Assembly (NCBI GenBank): GCA_008508345.1
Contig: QNGE01000732.1
Location: forward strand, 137,179-201,178
Direction: 5' to 3'
Origin: Paragonimus westermani
Taxonomy: Eukaryota > Platyhelminthes > Trematoda > Plagiorchiida > Troglotrematidae
DNA: 64,000 nucleotides
Below the pieces are notes generated by a model, which had not been told where the DNA came from, ran no database searches, and worked only from the letters and a program-made list of their open reading frames with translations. The translations under genes and the position numbers were made by a program. Of the stretch, positions 10,420 to 24,039 are shown in pieces. Positions within the stretch are counted from its first letter, which is position 1. Each line of letters begins with the position of its first letter.

Positions 10420-13400
10420 CTGCTTTGTTCAAACTGCCCGAGGGAACTAATTGTTTCAAACCAGGAATTGTCAAGTGACCTTCGGTTATAACCCATCTTG
10501 AAACTCTCCTAACTACGAAGTCAACAATGGCACCATTCAACTAGAATGGCGAAGTCAAGTCCTTCCTAACTCGTCTAAACACCGGCATGTTTCCATTAAT
10601 TCATCAGAGCTTCAAGCGATTAGATTACATATGATTAAAAATAATCTCTCCATGTAGGCTGGGCAGCTTAAAAATCAAGTAACTCTCATCAATTGAAGAG
10701 CGAGGTTCCAACTGACACTTCACTCAGTCCGTATCGCACATCAGTGTCTTCCATGCGACAAATCAAAGTTGCTGATTTAGTCTAGAAACCCCCCCCCCGC
10801 GTTCATACAGTATTCACCTGTTATTACCGGTCATGCTCGTCTACCCTTCCCACCCAATTGCCATCAACTTATTTACTGTCTACGACATTTGTTGAACGGA
10901 AAATGTCGGCTTGTCGACGGATAATAGTATGTGGGACTATGTGTGTTTTTAAGGTAGGCTGTTCATATAGCACACAAATGTAAGATATTAGTTGTGCAGA
11001 TTTGGTGAATCGTAACATAACACCTCAGGGTGAACAAATGCTGTTCGCAGGATCTCAGGTGAATTGTGTACTTAGTCGGTAAGATAAATAATTACACAGG
11101 TAAGTCAGAGTACCAAGACGATTCACAAACGTACACGGAAAGGACTGTGGAACAACTCGAAACTGGAATTAACGGGCCTAAAATGCACTGTATTTACTCA
11201 ATTCGAAAGTGTGCTAGTACCTTCCAAGGACCCGGTATTTTTGGCGTCCATCATGGGAAATGTCGAGATAATTAGACACAGATTTCTGCATAACTGGACA
11301 AGTTCAGCTGCATACATCCACTGGATTGTGAGAAACAGTGTTAGTTTTATTGAGACAATAGGTCTTGAACTCTCAAACTTACACCAGTTGGTCGTGAATT
11401 AGACAAACTGTTTGGCAGCAATGACTGGTGATAACAAGAACTCAACAGATCAGACAAATTTACAGAATCCCACAATAGCAGTATTTTCGCTCACGTAAAA
11501 GTTACAAATTACCACCGATTTTTTTGCGAAAACAAAAACAGCCAATCAAGGTTAATCACTCAACGACAGCAGCTTAGGTTCTTTTGACAGATAAATCTGT
11601 TATCCTGTTACATCAACCAAACCAATTCCATCATCCCATACAGTAGACTACTATCCATCTCATCCACTATGATATTTGATGATCTACGTGATCTGTTTGT
11701 ATTTTCGTACGTAAAGCAACCAATTTTTATACAACCGTAATTAACTGGTTAGGATTACCGGAAACCATTGTTTGTATTATTAATTTCTACTGTGTTGAGG
11801 CGAATATAAATTGTTTTAGTTTATCTCTGATTTCTCCCAACACGGGTAGGCGACTAAATCCTGTGTGGGAAACTTCACAACTATAATAGAAACGAGTATC
11901 TGTGTCCAATGATTGAATATGGAATTCAGTCGAAAACGTCTTTAGTCGTTAACATACCATCCACTACCTTCTCTTAGTGTTTGTCACACGATTCCACGAT
12001 AGAATAGTTATTGCTCATCATATCCATTTTCTATATTCTGCAGACTATTGACTACTTGTTGATGACGGAAACAAAAGCTTTGGCGCATGGTACAAAGAGT
12101 GAGAGGTTGTCAACCGATTCAAACGTCTGACACAGCTAACCATAGATAATCAAACCTTCTTTAATACGAACGTACATACCATATGTATTCTCGGCGTTCT
12201 CATTGTAATGAATATTTTCTTAGGATGGAAGACCACATGCCGTTACCCGTAAACGAAGCACGTTGATGATTGTATCGAACTACCTCAGTTGAACTGCGAA
12301 CTACGTCCTGTAAATCAATAAAATTAACCGTGTGGTCGTTTTGGCAGCTAGACTTTTAAAGTTCCTCAATAACGTCCACATACAGAGTGTTAAATATCCG
12401 TAATAATCACCGTTATCCCATTTGAGCTGTTGTCTTTATTGAGAAGTTGCACTGTATGAATTTATATCACCCTGTTTAGGGTAATTCCCCCACATGTTCA
12501 GACATCAATGGTTATCTAATCTTAACCTATAGAATTGCCAACTAACCACTCAGAAGTTGTACAATCTGCTTTCACTTCACAAAAACAGTCGGCTCAGAGG
12601 AAGCTGGTTAAAATCGACACATTAACCGGGAGGCATGGCCTTTAGCCAGCTCATTCGATGCCGTTACATATCCGGCTTGTAGCGACCAGCTAGATTTTCT
12701 GTGACTGCTCCGTTTACAAAAAAAATTAAGTCTAGGCTATGTGCACTTATATAAACCACAAAGCTGTGTCTTCAGCTAACTTGGTCGTTTGAATCATTTT
12801 AATGGTTTAAAGCTGCATTCTTCTGTTCACAGTCTCAACTGGTTAACAGTTGCCTACTACACTTAGATTTATAAAGATTGTATGTCTGATCGTCTGTAAT
12901 TGGGTTGTATTTCGTCACACGATCATTCAGTCATATTCCCAAAACTTATTTTCTATTCTCGCCTTCACAGTGATTAACCTTCCTTATAGACCTTATTGAA
13001 ACCATGGTACCCTCTTGCATTTTCCCTGCTAAAAACAATTCAACACAGAATCTGTTTAGGTTTATTCATTCTGTAACCTACATCCGATTCCTGTCAACAA
13101 TATCCGCAGATGAAACCAATCACAAATGGTCACATATGAAAGTTGGTCTCTGACGAATGGGGGGACTAATCAGGACATGAATAGAGGCTACACAAAACAC
13201 TAATAGAAAGCAAACTTTATTGTGTTTACAGAAAACTTGCGATGATGGTGTGTACAATACAGTTCGGTTACTGTGTTTGGGAACATTCTCATTTGCTTCG
13301 TGTTTCACGCGTGAAAATTCCCAATGGTCTTGTGCACAGAAAAAAAGCCGTGCACATAAAATGACGTTGCACGTAACCCATTAAGTCAAAAGACAGGGAA

Positions 13401-14180
13401 TGCTGGCAATCTCCAACGATCGATAGCTCGAGATGTGCCGGAATGATAGATATTTTATTTGTTCACATAAAAAAGTATGAGACACGAATGAGAACAATCA
13501 TGTCAGCTTCTTCACATAGGCTGGACTCTTAGTTTAAAGTTGCGATGATAGACGTTGTGGTCTTTCCAGGTTGAATCACACCAGGTTAAAAGCGGAAGTG
13601 TGACAAGTGTGGATATTTGATAAGTGACCTATGTAAAGTCCTAAACTCCCACTTCAACTTCAAAGAACCAAACGTAGATCGCCAGTCTAAAGGAGTGGTT
13701 GGTCTTCTGAGAGATTTTCTGAGAGTAAGACTCTCCGTCAATCCTAATACTCTTCTTATCTTCACACTCAACTGTAATCAGCAACTCACACTTTGGTCTG
13801 TTTTCACCTGACCTACTGTATGCAGCTGTGCACATGTGATCAGGTTTGACAAGCCAAATCTGCCCCCAAAATCTTTAACCGGTTCACGTGGTAGGATTGC
13901 AAAGTGGTATGTTCCCAATAAATATCCTACGATTGATCGATTGCTTAACGGTTGTTGTCGAACTATACATTTACAAGCGATTTCTACCACAAATTGAAAG
14001 GTGAAGAGCTTAGAACCCGCTGATCAGTTTCGCCACTACCCTACGCAATGTATCGAAGCGAGTCTAATGCATGGAAACATCGAGCTGTCTGCAATTTCGT
14101 CGACGTGAGTGGAGACGGAAATAACGGTATCCTATCAATTGTTCAGGATCTTCGGAAAGACTACTAGACATAATAATTAT
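10420..14180. other. Non-coding; one C10 run
   Basis: No gene was recognised. A ten-base C run lies at 10789-10798. The frame at 11066-11275 and others are short and without motifs. Confidence 0.55.
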
Positions 14181-14187
14181 CAACACA

Positions 14188-14390
14188 ATATTCGCAACAA
14201 ATTTAGTACGAAGGAAGTCAAACAGTTTGGGCGTCGTATTTAAGATGCTATCGAGAAACAGATTAAGAATAATACAACGTTAGAAGCTAGCTGTAATAAT
14301 CTACGTTTCAACCACCTCGGGTAGCCTCCCTCAGGAAGGAGTATTGAAGCTTGTTGTTAACGTTATGTTATTCTCAATCTGTCTATCAAT
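14188..14390. repeat. Mosaic copy of PLE/retrozyme-like unit
   Basis: The left part (14188-14250) matches the unit at 33497-33662 in the same orientation, including CAGTTTGGGCGTCGT. The middle (about 14250-14338) matches its hammerhead core and right part in reverse. The right part (from about 14338) matches the right part again in forward orientation, including GTTATTCTCAATCTGT. The copy is therefore rearranged, with two right halves facing apart around an inverted core. On the minus strand the core reads CTGAGGG instead of CTGAGGA, with A9 lost, so the ribozyme is predicted dead. Confidence 0.7.
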
Positions 14391-14394
14391 GACT

Positions 14395-15195
14395 AGCACA
14401 GTTCTTTCTCACATCATCCCCAAATTCACACATTACTGTGTATTGTATCACAGTTATTTGCAACACCGAATAAATACATTCCTTCTCACACATCTACTCA
14501 ACGTAACCACTGCGGAACCGTTTATTGCTCAATAGTTGTCTGGTTGATGGTCTTCTCATTGACTTTCCATTACTGTCTGTCTAAAATGCTTCCAGGGGAA
14601 AACCACCTGCTCCATTAATGCAACATCCCTGTGATTAACAGGCGTAAGTGTTGAGTATTCTTCGCGAACCAATCGATAGAATAACCCTTAGCCACTTTAG
14701 CCTCTCACGCTGTGGATGAAATCAGTTTACACCTAGCCTTGGATTGCTCAGTACGCTGAATTCCGTTCCTCCGGCATCGTGATATTGCAGACGTCAACCG
14801 CTCTTCAGAGAGTCTTGTTTTCTCGTCACATTTATGGCAGTTCGACAATATTTACACCTCCTGCCTGTTTCACGGGACTTAGAAATAGCCATATCAGCCA
14901 ACATCTGATGTTCTACGTACAAACTTGGCTGAGTTAAAACACAGGTAACGGTTATGTTGTATCGTCTGCTTCGCTTTCTGTTTACGCGTTAAAAAAAATG
15001 ATTGAAACATAGACGATAGAAGAGAAATCATAGAACTCTTTATGCGATGGTGGTTGTTTTTACGGTTTTAACGACTGCTACTAATTCTTACAACTTTGTG
15101 TCACTGAAACCAATTAAGCTGAAAGCTAGCAGAAGTAACGCGTGAATTGGCGTTCTTGTCTTATCAGCAGACTTCTGACACACGTAGCATATGTA
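14395..15195. other. No recognisable gene
   Basis: No domain or shared repeat was seen in this stretch. Confidence 0.5.
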
Positions 15196-15199
15196 GACC

Positions 15200-15395
15200 G
15201 TGGGTAGATGTCGCCAGGTTGAGTACGACCTCGTTGCTATCTGATTCCACGAAAGTTTCATTCCGTCTTTATTAACACTTCTTCTAACCAACACCTCCAC
15301 AATCGATTCCACTTGTAAATTTTGTGTAAATAAAGTAACCATATTAAAGTTAATCGATTTCAGCCAGCTCAATGACACCATGTTGGAGGCCATCG
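15200..15395 (-). pseudogene. Probable PLE RT fragment
   Basis: Minus-strand translation contains SLSWLKSINFNMVTLFTQ followed by NLQVESIVEVLVRR. This resembles the palm-A region of PLE RTs (IDVQSLFTNVPLHETIDYIC in the copy at 8.7 kb), with Asn in place of the catalytic Asp before the LFT segment. No further RT motif follows in the same frame. The similarity is short, so the call is moderate. If correct, it is an inactive relic. Confidence 0.45.
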
Positions 15396-15399
15396 CTGG

Positions 15400-15990
15400 A
15401 CTAACGAGACAGCACTTGTCTCTTTTGTTGTTCGTGACTTGTTCTCATCCATTTTAACACCTGTACGCCGCCCTACACTAACAAAGTCATTCACGTTTAA
15501 GGTGACCTAGTGTATTGCTTTGACCCGTCACCAGTGCCACATTGTGAGTGAAGTGCAACCTAGTTAAACTCATTGTTCACTTGATTTGGTTTTAAATGCT
15601 GACAACTGATTTACACAAACTGGTATCGGACCGTTAGCCAGATATGACTGACCAAAATCATCGCATTAAAAAGAATCCCGCTGCTCCCTACAGTGATCTC
15701 GCTTAATTGTCCTGGGCAAGTATGCACCAAACAAAGTAACCGGTGACCGCAAACTTCCCTGTTTAATTGTTTAGTATTTTAAGGTCGGGTTGATACAGTC
15801 TGAGCACCACTCATGTTTGGTGGAAGCCTTCGAATTCAATTGGACTTTCTAGCCAGCCTAAACCTCAGCCTATCTCATGGTGATCGAACTCAGACGTTTG
15901 TTGACTAATGTGGCGTCTACTTGACAGAGATATCTTGTTGGCGCTCTGGCAGATTGAAAATAACAGGTCAGTTAAGATCACTTGCTGAAA
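15400..15990. other. No recognisable gene
   Basis: No domain or repeat was recognised in this stretch. Confidence 0.5.
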
Positions 15991-15994
15991 GGAT

Positions 15995-16140
15995 TGGACA
16001 GTCTGATCACTAAACAATGGTTGATTAGAGATTGAATGTGATAACTAGGTGTGACCTGGAATTAGGTCATTCACGCAGAGGTGAACACGGTTGCGTCATG
16101 AGAACTTAGGTCAGAGTTTAACTACCGATCGCGGAGTTGA
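15995..16140 (+). mobile_element. Decayed HHR-SINE tRNA-like head
   Basis: The order CTGATCA, then a TGGTTGA-like block, then GACCTGG..AGGTCA, then ACGCAGAGGTGAACACGGTT, GCGTCATGAGAAC and a decayed B box (GAGTTTAACTACC) follows the head of the HHR-SINE family (compare 37990-38135). The ribozyme part downstream is not recognisable. This is an old single copy. Confidence 0.6.
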
Positions 16141-16144
16141 CTTG

Positions 16145-19100
16145 TGTGCTTCCTTTCCAAAGTGGCCTAGTTGAATACGAAAACCGTGAGCAACTGTGAG
16201 GTGTATTCATTTGAGCGTTGACTATTTTCCATGTGTTCAACTCGGAATGACTAATCTACAATAAACTGGAGAGAACATTCCAGTTTGGTGGAGAGAACTC
16301 CGGACTTATTTTGCCTTTGTGTATTAGTAGCCCTTACATTCTCGTTGTGAAACTAAATTCTATGCCCATCAGAAAGACAGGAAGACTGACTAGATCAGAA
16401 AGGTTGTTTAGTGACATTTCTCAAGATGTAAGCCCACTTTCTAAATAATGTTTACGGCCCACTAATTACCAGGGAAATTTTTTAAGCGAGCAATAAACAT
16501 GACAAAAATTTACCTTCGTTAGTGAAGATGACAACTTACAACAACCTGACCACTGTGACAACTCATTATTCATAGTTTAGTTGAAATGAATCAATAGCAT
16601 TCACGTAGCACATGAATAGGTTTGTTCTAACCTGTCCACCTCGAAGCGGTCATTCATTCGGATCCCAGCCTGAGCAAACCAAACTGTAGGTCAGGTTGTG
16701 AAGTGTCGCACTTTGTAAGTCGACTTCGTGGAAGAGTTTTGTGTGTAGCCGCTGTGTGATCGTGAGCAAACAATATTGAATGAACCCAAATGAACAGTTT
16801 CATCCCGTCACGTGTACATACACACGTGAGGCGAAGCAGCCAAATCTGAAATGAACACTCCTCTCAGCAAAATGTTATTAGGTTTGAAGATACCATGCGG
16901 TTCTTTATGTCTGGAAAACCTAACCACCTTCTATTGGATCAGATGTATCATTTTCCACACTAGGTTTTTCGAACTTCTGTCGCTAACTAACCTGTAACTT
17001 AGTACTGAATGGAACATGTCATTGATTCACAAAACTATCCACATTTGCTTCGTGAATAGTGACAAGGCGCTGTCCAAACCCCGGCCAAGATTCGCTCATG
17101 CAAACCGTGATTCTGCTGAGAAATGCGACCCAAAACGAAAATGTTGTAGGAATTTGTCCCTACTCTGATTGTCAGACAAGTCCAACAATGAGGAAACAGT
17201 GGTATATGAACCGATAGGTTTGGCATATGAGGGGTACAAACAAAGGCTTTCAAAACTGTGAACTTACTTCACCAATCACTTCTGAGGACGAGTTGAAAAA
17301 GGTTTGTAACAGAACGAGAAGCAACAGCGGATTCGTTCTAAACATGTCGGTCCAACACAGCAACATGTCCAATGTGGGGTGTGAATCGTTGTGCGAATCG
17401 ATTAGGTTACCCAATATAGAAAGTGGCGAAAAGTTTCATTCGGTTCAAGTATAGTCTAAATGCACATTGTCCATATTCCCTTTGATTGTTCAGGTTCTTC
17501 GTGCAAACAGAACTGTCGGACTCTTAAGAACGGTTCATCGGACAGTGTTGATTTCAAACAGGCAGGTCTGATTGGTCCGTGTAATCCTGACCTCCATGCG
17601 TATCCCCCGCCTTTAGATCTTACGGTTAAACCGTACGGATTGGTAGCACATGAAGTTTGGACATGTTATGCACGAAGTGGACATATTTTTGTGGTTAAGG
17701 GTTCCTCCCTATGTTTAGTTGGCCAATGGGAATGTGGCACATAACAACCAATAGGAAATATGCTGTGCTGTTGTAAGATGAATTGTGACAGTGTGAACGC
17801 GATGCACAATGTAGTGTGTACGACCAGTGTTTTGTCTTCCGTCTGAGTAATCAATGTAAGGAGAAACAGCCAAGCTTTCAGTAAATCGTTAATGGAACAG
17901 AACAAAGGGACCGTCTACGAACACTCAGAAAATACTGGTGAAGTTTTTTGGTTCTGTAAAACTCAGACAAAACAATACAGGCTTCCGTTAGCAAACCACT
18001 TTCCAGCAACATAGATGAAGTTAGACAACAAAACAGTTGCCCGATGAGTGTTACCGAATTCGCTTCCTTAACAAACCATACCGTCGTGTGAGTTTGTTCC
18101 TAACGATTAAGGTTATGGGGGTTAATGATCTTGAAAACTGCATTTTTACTAATGTATTATCGAAAGGAAAACATAGAACCTTAATTCTAAGACAAGAGTA
18201 GGCTGTTTTATCCAGGCTGTATTCTTCTAATCTTTAAAACGTGGATGTACGGGGTAGCCGGAGTGTTGCTACAACTGTTCGATTGTGAAGCACCACCACC
18301 CTGGAGGGGGGATGTAAGCCGTTGTCACAATCTCTAGACGACATCAACGATACGGATATTTGGTGGCCATCATCGAACGAATTCATTACTTCCAATGCTT
18401 AGGGTTTTCCAAGCTTAGTAAATCAAAGCACGCAATTAAACCAAAAATGCTGTCATGTCGATGGGCCGATCTCATAGGCGATTGGCTTTTGCTTCGAGGT
18501 TAACAGACGATAATCTGACGTGCAAAGTCTGTAAGGTCACCAGCAAGTCATCTCCTATCAACTGGGACTGTCCTCGAAGCTAGGCATCCTCCACTCCATA
18601 CATTATATTGCTATTGGGAGTCAGTTATTACTCTACTGTTTGCTGCGTGAAATGAGAACAATTAGTAGAGCAGAGCAGCGAAAGTCATAAAACGTTTTGG
18701 TGCCAAGTTGCGCACATCTTTAGTTGGTCTCTTCACTGCTGAGGTTTCAACTTGAACGGTTGTTTCAGAACTCGACTTTTGTTGGCCCTTTTATGCTACC
18801 AGCCGGTGCGTTCGGGGATCACGATGACCTCAATATGTTGGACAGTTACCGTCGACTTTGTTTGACTGACAAGTCAGAATTCTCATGCTGCACAACCACA
18901 ATTCCGTTTCATCACCTCGTAATTCTGTCGACCGGTAGTTTTGTCTCTTGACAGTGCTGATATCATAAGTGTATCTTTTACATACAGAGCAGACGACTCG
19001 ATCGTGTATTCTTAACAAATGTTCGCATATCTGGAGTTTCTAAATGATACACTGGCTGGAGGTCACATTACTTACTGACGGATTCATCGACGGTCAAACG

Positions 19101-22100
19101 TTGGTAGGCAGTTCACACGCGGTTCAGGGATAAACGAAGTTTCTTGAACTCAAAGTGTTAAACTCCTTCTTTGAAGGCTCACTTGGTGACTTTCCGATGT
19201 TAACGTTGAAAAAGGCCGGCAAAAGGTGACGCGGATGATATTTCATGGGTATTGCAAAATGATAGGATTGCGCTTCCCAGACTCGTAAAGCGAATTAAGA
19301 TTTCAAGCTAACTGTTGACATAACTGGCAGCAGTATCGATAATGCTTCACCAACAGATCAATGATGTGCAATTTGAGAACTTCATTGCCATTCCATAGAG
19401 GTCAGCTCATCCAATAAACCCATTCAGTTTGTTCTGGTTGTTTCTGATACAGGCGGTCAGTAGAACAATGCTATCCAAAAACTTCTGATCTGTCTTACCA
19501 TCACTGAATAAATGGCTAACATCAGGGCTTCGAAATGCACGCGTTTGTCTTCTACAAAATTATTTTCGTTACAGCACTGAAGAAAAACGAAAGGGGTCAG
19601 ACCCAGAATGAAACTACCTTCGAACTGGTTGACAGTTGCTTGTGAATTCTCACGAAAATGATATTATGAACAATTAATTACTGTTTGGTTGGTTCACTAC
19701 TGTTGATCGTTTTTACATGACGTGCAACTCCAAAAATGAATGTCACTAACAGGTAAACTGATGGTTGCCTTCTAAAATCTTCATGTATCAGGATCCGTGG
19801 CGGAGTGCACTCGACATTAGGTAAGAAAAACTTGAGCTCTTCAGTGAGTAATGGCGATTAATAGTTCGTTTAAAAACTTTCAAAACGAACTCTTCCATAC
19901 CTTTTGCATACTCTCTGTGAGAAACCACCGAAAATGACACGCCCAGCAGCTGTATGCTCTGGCTGAAGTGTTTAACAAAAACGTTCGATTACTCAGCTTC
20001 ACGTCTTGTAAGATAGTTAATTTTGAATTTCCTCTGACTTTAATTCAGTCGAGTTCTTGCTTGAACTGTCAGTGTCATCGCTCTTGTTTACGCGGAACCG
20101 AAAAAAACAACACTGACATAAAGACATTTTGTTACAAACAGCTCATCAATCGAAATGATCTCCTAACCTCAACCCAGGCCAGATTTTACTGATAAATCGC
20201 ACGGACCGGCAAACGTCACGAAGTTTTTCATCATAGCATGAACAGTTTATTGGAAGCCACCAAAGATTATCTCAGAGCTGGCAACACATTATTGCTGGTT
20301 TTCAAATACACACAGCAGATTGTGCTGACCAAACAGTGGCTCATTGTTAACACTGTGAGGACTTCAGTAGGCCAAATTACAAGGGTGAGAACACAAAAGT
20401 TTCTGTGTATAGAAGACACCCATTGATTAGACAGGAGGACAGTTCGGTATCAGTGTTGATTTTACCAATCAATCTGGTGAGATGATGAGAAAACTTCGTC
20501 AAACCGTAAAGAAGTTATTCACTTGCTGATCAGAATCTGAGCTAATAACTGGTAAACATAGTCACTTTTCTCACGTACTGTCTTCTCTGACAGTGTTAAA
20601 CTGGGAGATGATTGTTTCTCGTTCATGTAGAAAATGAACTAAATCGCGACAGAATTTTGACGGTGATTGTTCTTCATGATAAACCAATTACCGGACCAAA
20701 TGCACCTGTGCCCGTCACACACCAGACCTAATCAATCAGGAAAATGGAAAGATTGAAGCAGTTTGGTTACGGAACGAAGTGTGCATAATGAACACTTCCT
20801 TGCGCTACAGATGTGCATGTAGTCTTCCATCGGAAATGTGGTTTCCATAGCCTGTTCCTGTCTGGCCTGGAATGAAACGTACTTTCGTGAGTACGTCTTA
20901 TTGTACTTGCCATTGGGCTAACTGAGGCGGCTTATTTAGATTTTAACCGACAACGGTTGATCGAGATTGCTTGCTCTCTGAAGAAAAGACCTTAAACAAA
21001 CGTGGTAGGTTGTATTCTTCCTGAAAACTAATAAAATTTAAATGAGCTATTTTACGGCTTCAAAGTTTCGTAAAAATTGCCTCCAACGTCAAAACCTTAG
21101 AATCGATCAGTCAGAAAGTGATACAGTGTAACAGAGCAATCAACGATCACAGCAGACACAGCGCTTTAATATGATATGTTTTCAGCATGAATAGTTTCAC
21201 CAAAACATTGTATTGTGAGAAAATCAAGCTCCCCGGTAGAACCTGAAAAAGATGACCAGCGCCGAATTCGTCTATTCTTCTCCCAACCATCAGACATTGC
21301 TCTAAAATTGTCTTATCCAAGGAAATGTTCTTTTGATGTGTAACGTTCGGTGTTTGGTCAAGGGATTTCAAGCTGGCGTACCATTGTTCGACGCTATTTT
21401 AAACGGCTATCTGTCACATGAAACAGGTTTAGTGATCATAGTCAGTTATATGCTGCCGTAGTTGAAATTGACCCATTGAGTAATCTTTAGCTCCGTTGAC
21501 AGCAAACGTAAACGACTTCTAGAGACAAAGTGAAATGGAAGTCACTATTTTATACTGCGACTTCCCACTTCAACACATGCCTGCTAGCGTTAGCGTGCCT
21601 TGACCTCAATTTCCTGTGACTAGATATACATTGCCGATGACGCTAGTAGTTCCGCTGTTACTGCACGATATCCGTAGAATGGTACAAGCTAGATCGAACC
21701 TACCAGAAAACGGAGACACAGGGATACGACATTATGGATTGATAACTATTAACATGACCTTTTGGTGGCAAACACTCTAAGCATGTCGAATCAACGAATA
21801 CTCACTGTACATCACTGTTTGAGTTCGTGAGAACAAAAATATGCGGCTTGTCTTCTACCATTGCCCAAGAGCATTTCCACAAACTTTCATTGGTGCTTAC
21901 TGACCCGACTAAGTCACAAAGAAAGTCTTTCAGCGAATACTCTGGAAGTTCGAGCAGTACTCCACCCCTAATATTAAAGTTACCTGTTTACTCCCTGTCT
22001 CAGTGTTGTAGCACAGTCGGCCTAGTTAAGACCTATTCCATAGACCAGGGAACTTGAAATCGTCAACTTCTGCAAAGGATGGCAGCTAGCAATGTAGGAG

Positions 22101-23545
22101 AAAGTTTATCCCAGTCTTTGGAAGATCGCGTTCAGCTAGTGAATTCGAGTGAAAGTCAAGAACATTCAAGATGTGTGGTGCGCAGTTTTGAAGATGACAG
22201 GACCCAGTTTGAATATCCTAACAAGGCAAGCAAAATCGACGACAAGTGTACACTGAGGTTAAACTATTGAATCAATGATCATGGAGGTTTAGAAATGCCC
22301 ACAAACACAACAGTGTTTCTCAAATATATACACCGAAAAATTGGTCGATTTTCTGAGACCATTTGAAACAAATTTGTGCAGCCATTGGTGTCTGATTGGT
22401 CGTGCCAGTAACAACCGGCGTTTTCAATTCCAAATGCCTCATTTGTCCAAGAACAAACGCGGATTTTTTGTACTGTACAACGAAACATGCAGTCGATTAT
22501 CATTCACTAATGAGGAACTCTGACCAGAAATCCATCACAGTGTTCAAAACTGTGACGTGAAATTGATCAACAAGAACTTATTGTCATGCACTGAGGTTAT
22601 ACCGTCTTATTCTACTAGTGTCAACTTAAGTAGGTTTGCACGGAAACAGTATCTTGACCTGTTGTCAAATGTGACGGGGTTCCAACACGAATTCGAGGTA
22701 GTCAGAAAGTAGATTATGGGGGCAACTAAGTAACCGAATGTCTTCAAAAATAATTTTCCTTTATATTTAACTGCGTTTTTACCATTAATTTTTGGACGAA
22801 AATTATCAAATTTGTTGTAGTTCCAGAACACGTTGCCAACAGACTTGCTTTTCAGCAACAAATATTTCGACTTTCCTCCTTGAGTTGACCTTATACGAAA
22901 AGACGTTTGAACCACATCTTACGTTTCTCGATGGCACTGTTTGCCTGACAGCATTAGGATGCACACAGTTTCGTAACATTCTGCTGGTGTTCTGTAAGTC
23001 CCACTTACAGGTCGCGTATGGTGGTCTGCCTAAAGTTTACCTCCATCACGTTCTGCACGTCTGTTCCACTTTGTACTAAAAAATGATTCGCCAAGCTCAC
23101 TCATTTGAGATTATCATACAACTTGTCCGTCAAAATCACATGATCCGGTTCACAGGCATACCGGAACTCGGGTAGCCCCAGTTACTATCACTCTTCGGTT
23201 TCATTGCTAGTTCTACCATATGGACCAAAAGCCATGTGCACACCATTGAGTCCAATTGAGAGAGCACTGTATTAAAACCCGTGAAAGGACATTAACCGCT
23301 GGCACACGTACTTGTCCAAACTCATACATCGATGTCGCTGATTTTCAACTCCGAAATATGGCAGTGATCTTTCTTGAAAATAAACTTGGTGAACCTATTA
23401 ATGCCACTTGACTCAACCTGTTCCCAACTTTTAGAAGGTGGAGAGATGCGTTTTTGAAATACACGACTAACACATTACAATTGTACGGAGCACGATATAG
23501 TCATGAAGCCACATATACCTTTGCAACGTTTGCTGTATAGTAATT
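16145..23545. other. Long non-coding stretch
   Basis: About 7.4 kb without a recognisable domain on either strand. Frames reach about 102 codons (for example 17460-17744 plus and 22607-22915 minus), and none shows a motif. No shared repeat was detected by eye, although old diverged repeats could be missed. Confidence 0.5.
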
Positions 23546-23548
23546 TAT

Positions 23549-23560
23549 AGATTCTAGTTT
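23549..23560 (+). repeat. Left target-site duplication of HHR-SINE dimer
   Basis: AGATTCTAGTTT is repeated exactly at 24025-24036 and flanks the inverted dimer. Confidence 0.75.
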
Positions 23561-23669
23561 ACTTATGAGTAGTCGGAGATTTGGTCTACTTTCAAGTTGA
23601 ACATCACTCACATTTGATCGCAGCGTTCGCGTTCAGATAAAATTTCCATCCAGCCTCTTTCGAACACAA

Positions 23670-23714
23670 GCACCTGACTCGAGTTTCGCTCTCATTATAG
23701 CTCGTCAGTCGTGC
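23670..23714 (-). ncRNA. Hammerhead, core intact but stem I damaged
   Basis: On the minus strand CTGACGA, GAAA and the TC cleavage dinucleotide are intact. Stem III is the self-complementary CTCGAG. Stem I has two mismatches next to the cleavage site (GCACGA against AGGTGC), and stem II has one (GCTAT against AGAGC). Reduced or no activity is predicted. Confidence 0.75.
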
Positions 23715-23901
23715 ACATCCTTGCCACGGCCGGAATTCGAACTCCGGCCACGTGTTCATGAGGCAACCGTGTTGACCACTGCGCCAGTTACTTCAAATAA
23801 GGCAGGACCGAACTATCAAATCTGAATGCTCGACCACTCTCGCTTGTGAGCAATGATTAGGTCGGCCGATCGTCTCGAGGGGAGACACGTGGCAAGAATA
23901 A

Positions 23902-23946
23902 GCACTAGGGACGAGCTCTAATGAGAGCGAAACTCAAGTCTAGTGC
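23902..23946 (+). ncRNA. Hammerhead with mutated core
   Basis: The layout is the same 45-base arrangement with perfect stem I (GCACTA/TAGTGC) and stem II, but the core reads GGGACGA instead of CTGACGA, so C3 and U4 are lost. Stem III is CTCAAG. C3 pairs with G8 in active hammerheads, so this copy is predicted inactive. Confidence 0.8.
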
Positions 23947-24024
23947 TTGTTTTCGAAAGAGGCTGGCTGGAAATTCTATCAGAATGCGAAGGGTGCGATC
24001 AATTGTAACTGATGTTTAACTTGA

Positions 24025-24036
24025 AGATTCTAGTTT
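24025..24036 (+). repeat. Right target-site duplication of HHR-SINE dimer
   Basis: Exact copy of the 12-mer at 23549-23560. Confidence 0.75.
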
Positions 24037-24039
24037 TTG

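Larger units (their letters stand above)
23561..24024. mobile_element. HHR-SINE inverted dimer 1
   Basis: The left arm (23561 to about 23888) is a full-length copy on the minus strand: tail with GAGTAGTCGG, ribozyme, B box, A box and head ending in CTCGAGGGGAGACAC. The right arm (about 23889-24024) is a plus-strand copy that starts at TGGCAAG, just before the ribozyme, and so lacks the tRNA-like head. It ends at TTTAACTTGAA. The two arms meet head to head. A perfect 12-bp direct repeat flanks the whole unit, which suggests the dimer inserted as one piece. Both ribozymes carry changes (see the separate entries). Confidence 0.85.
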
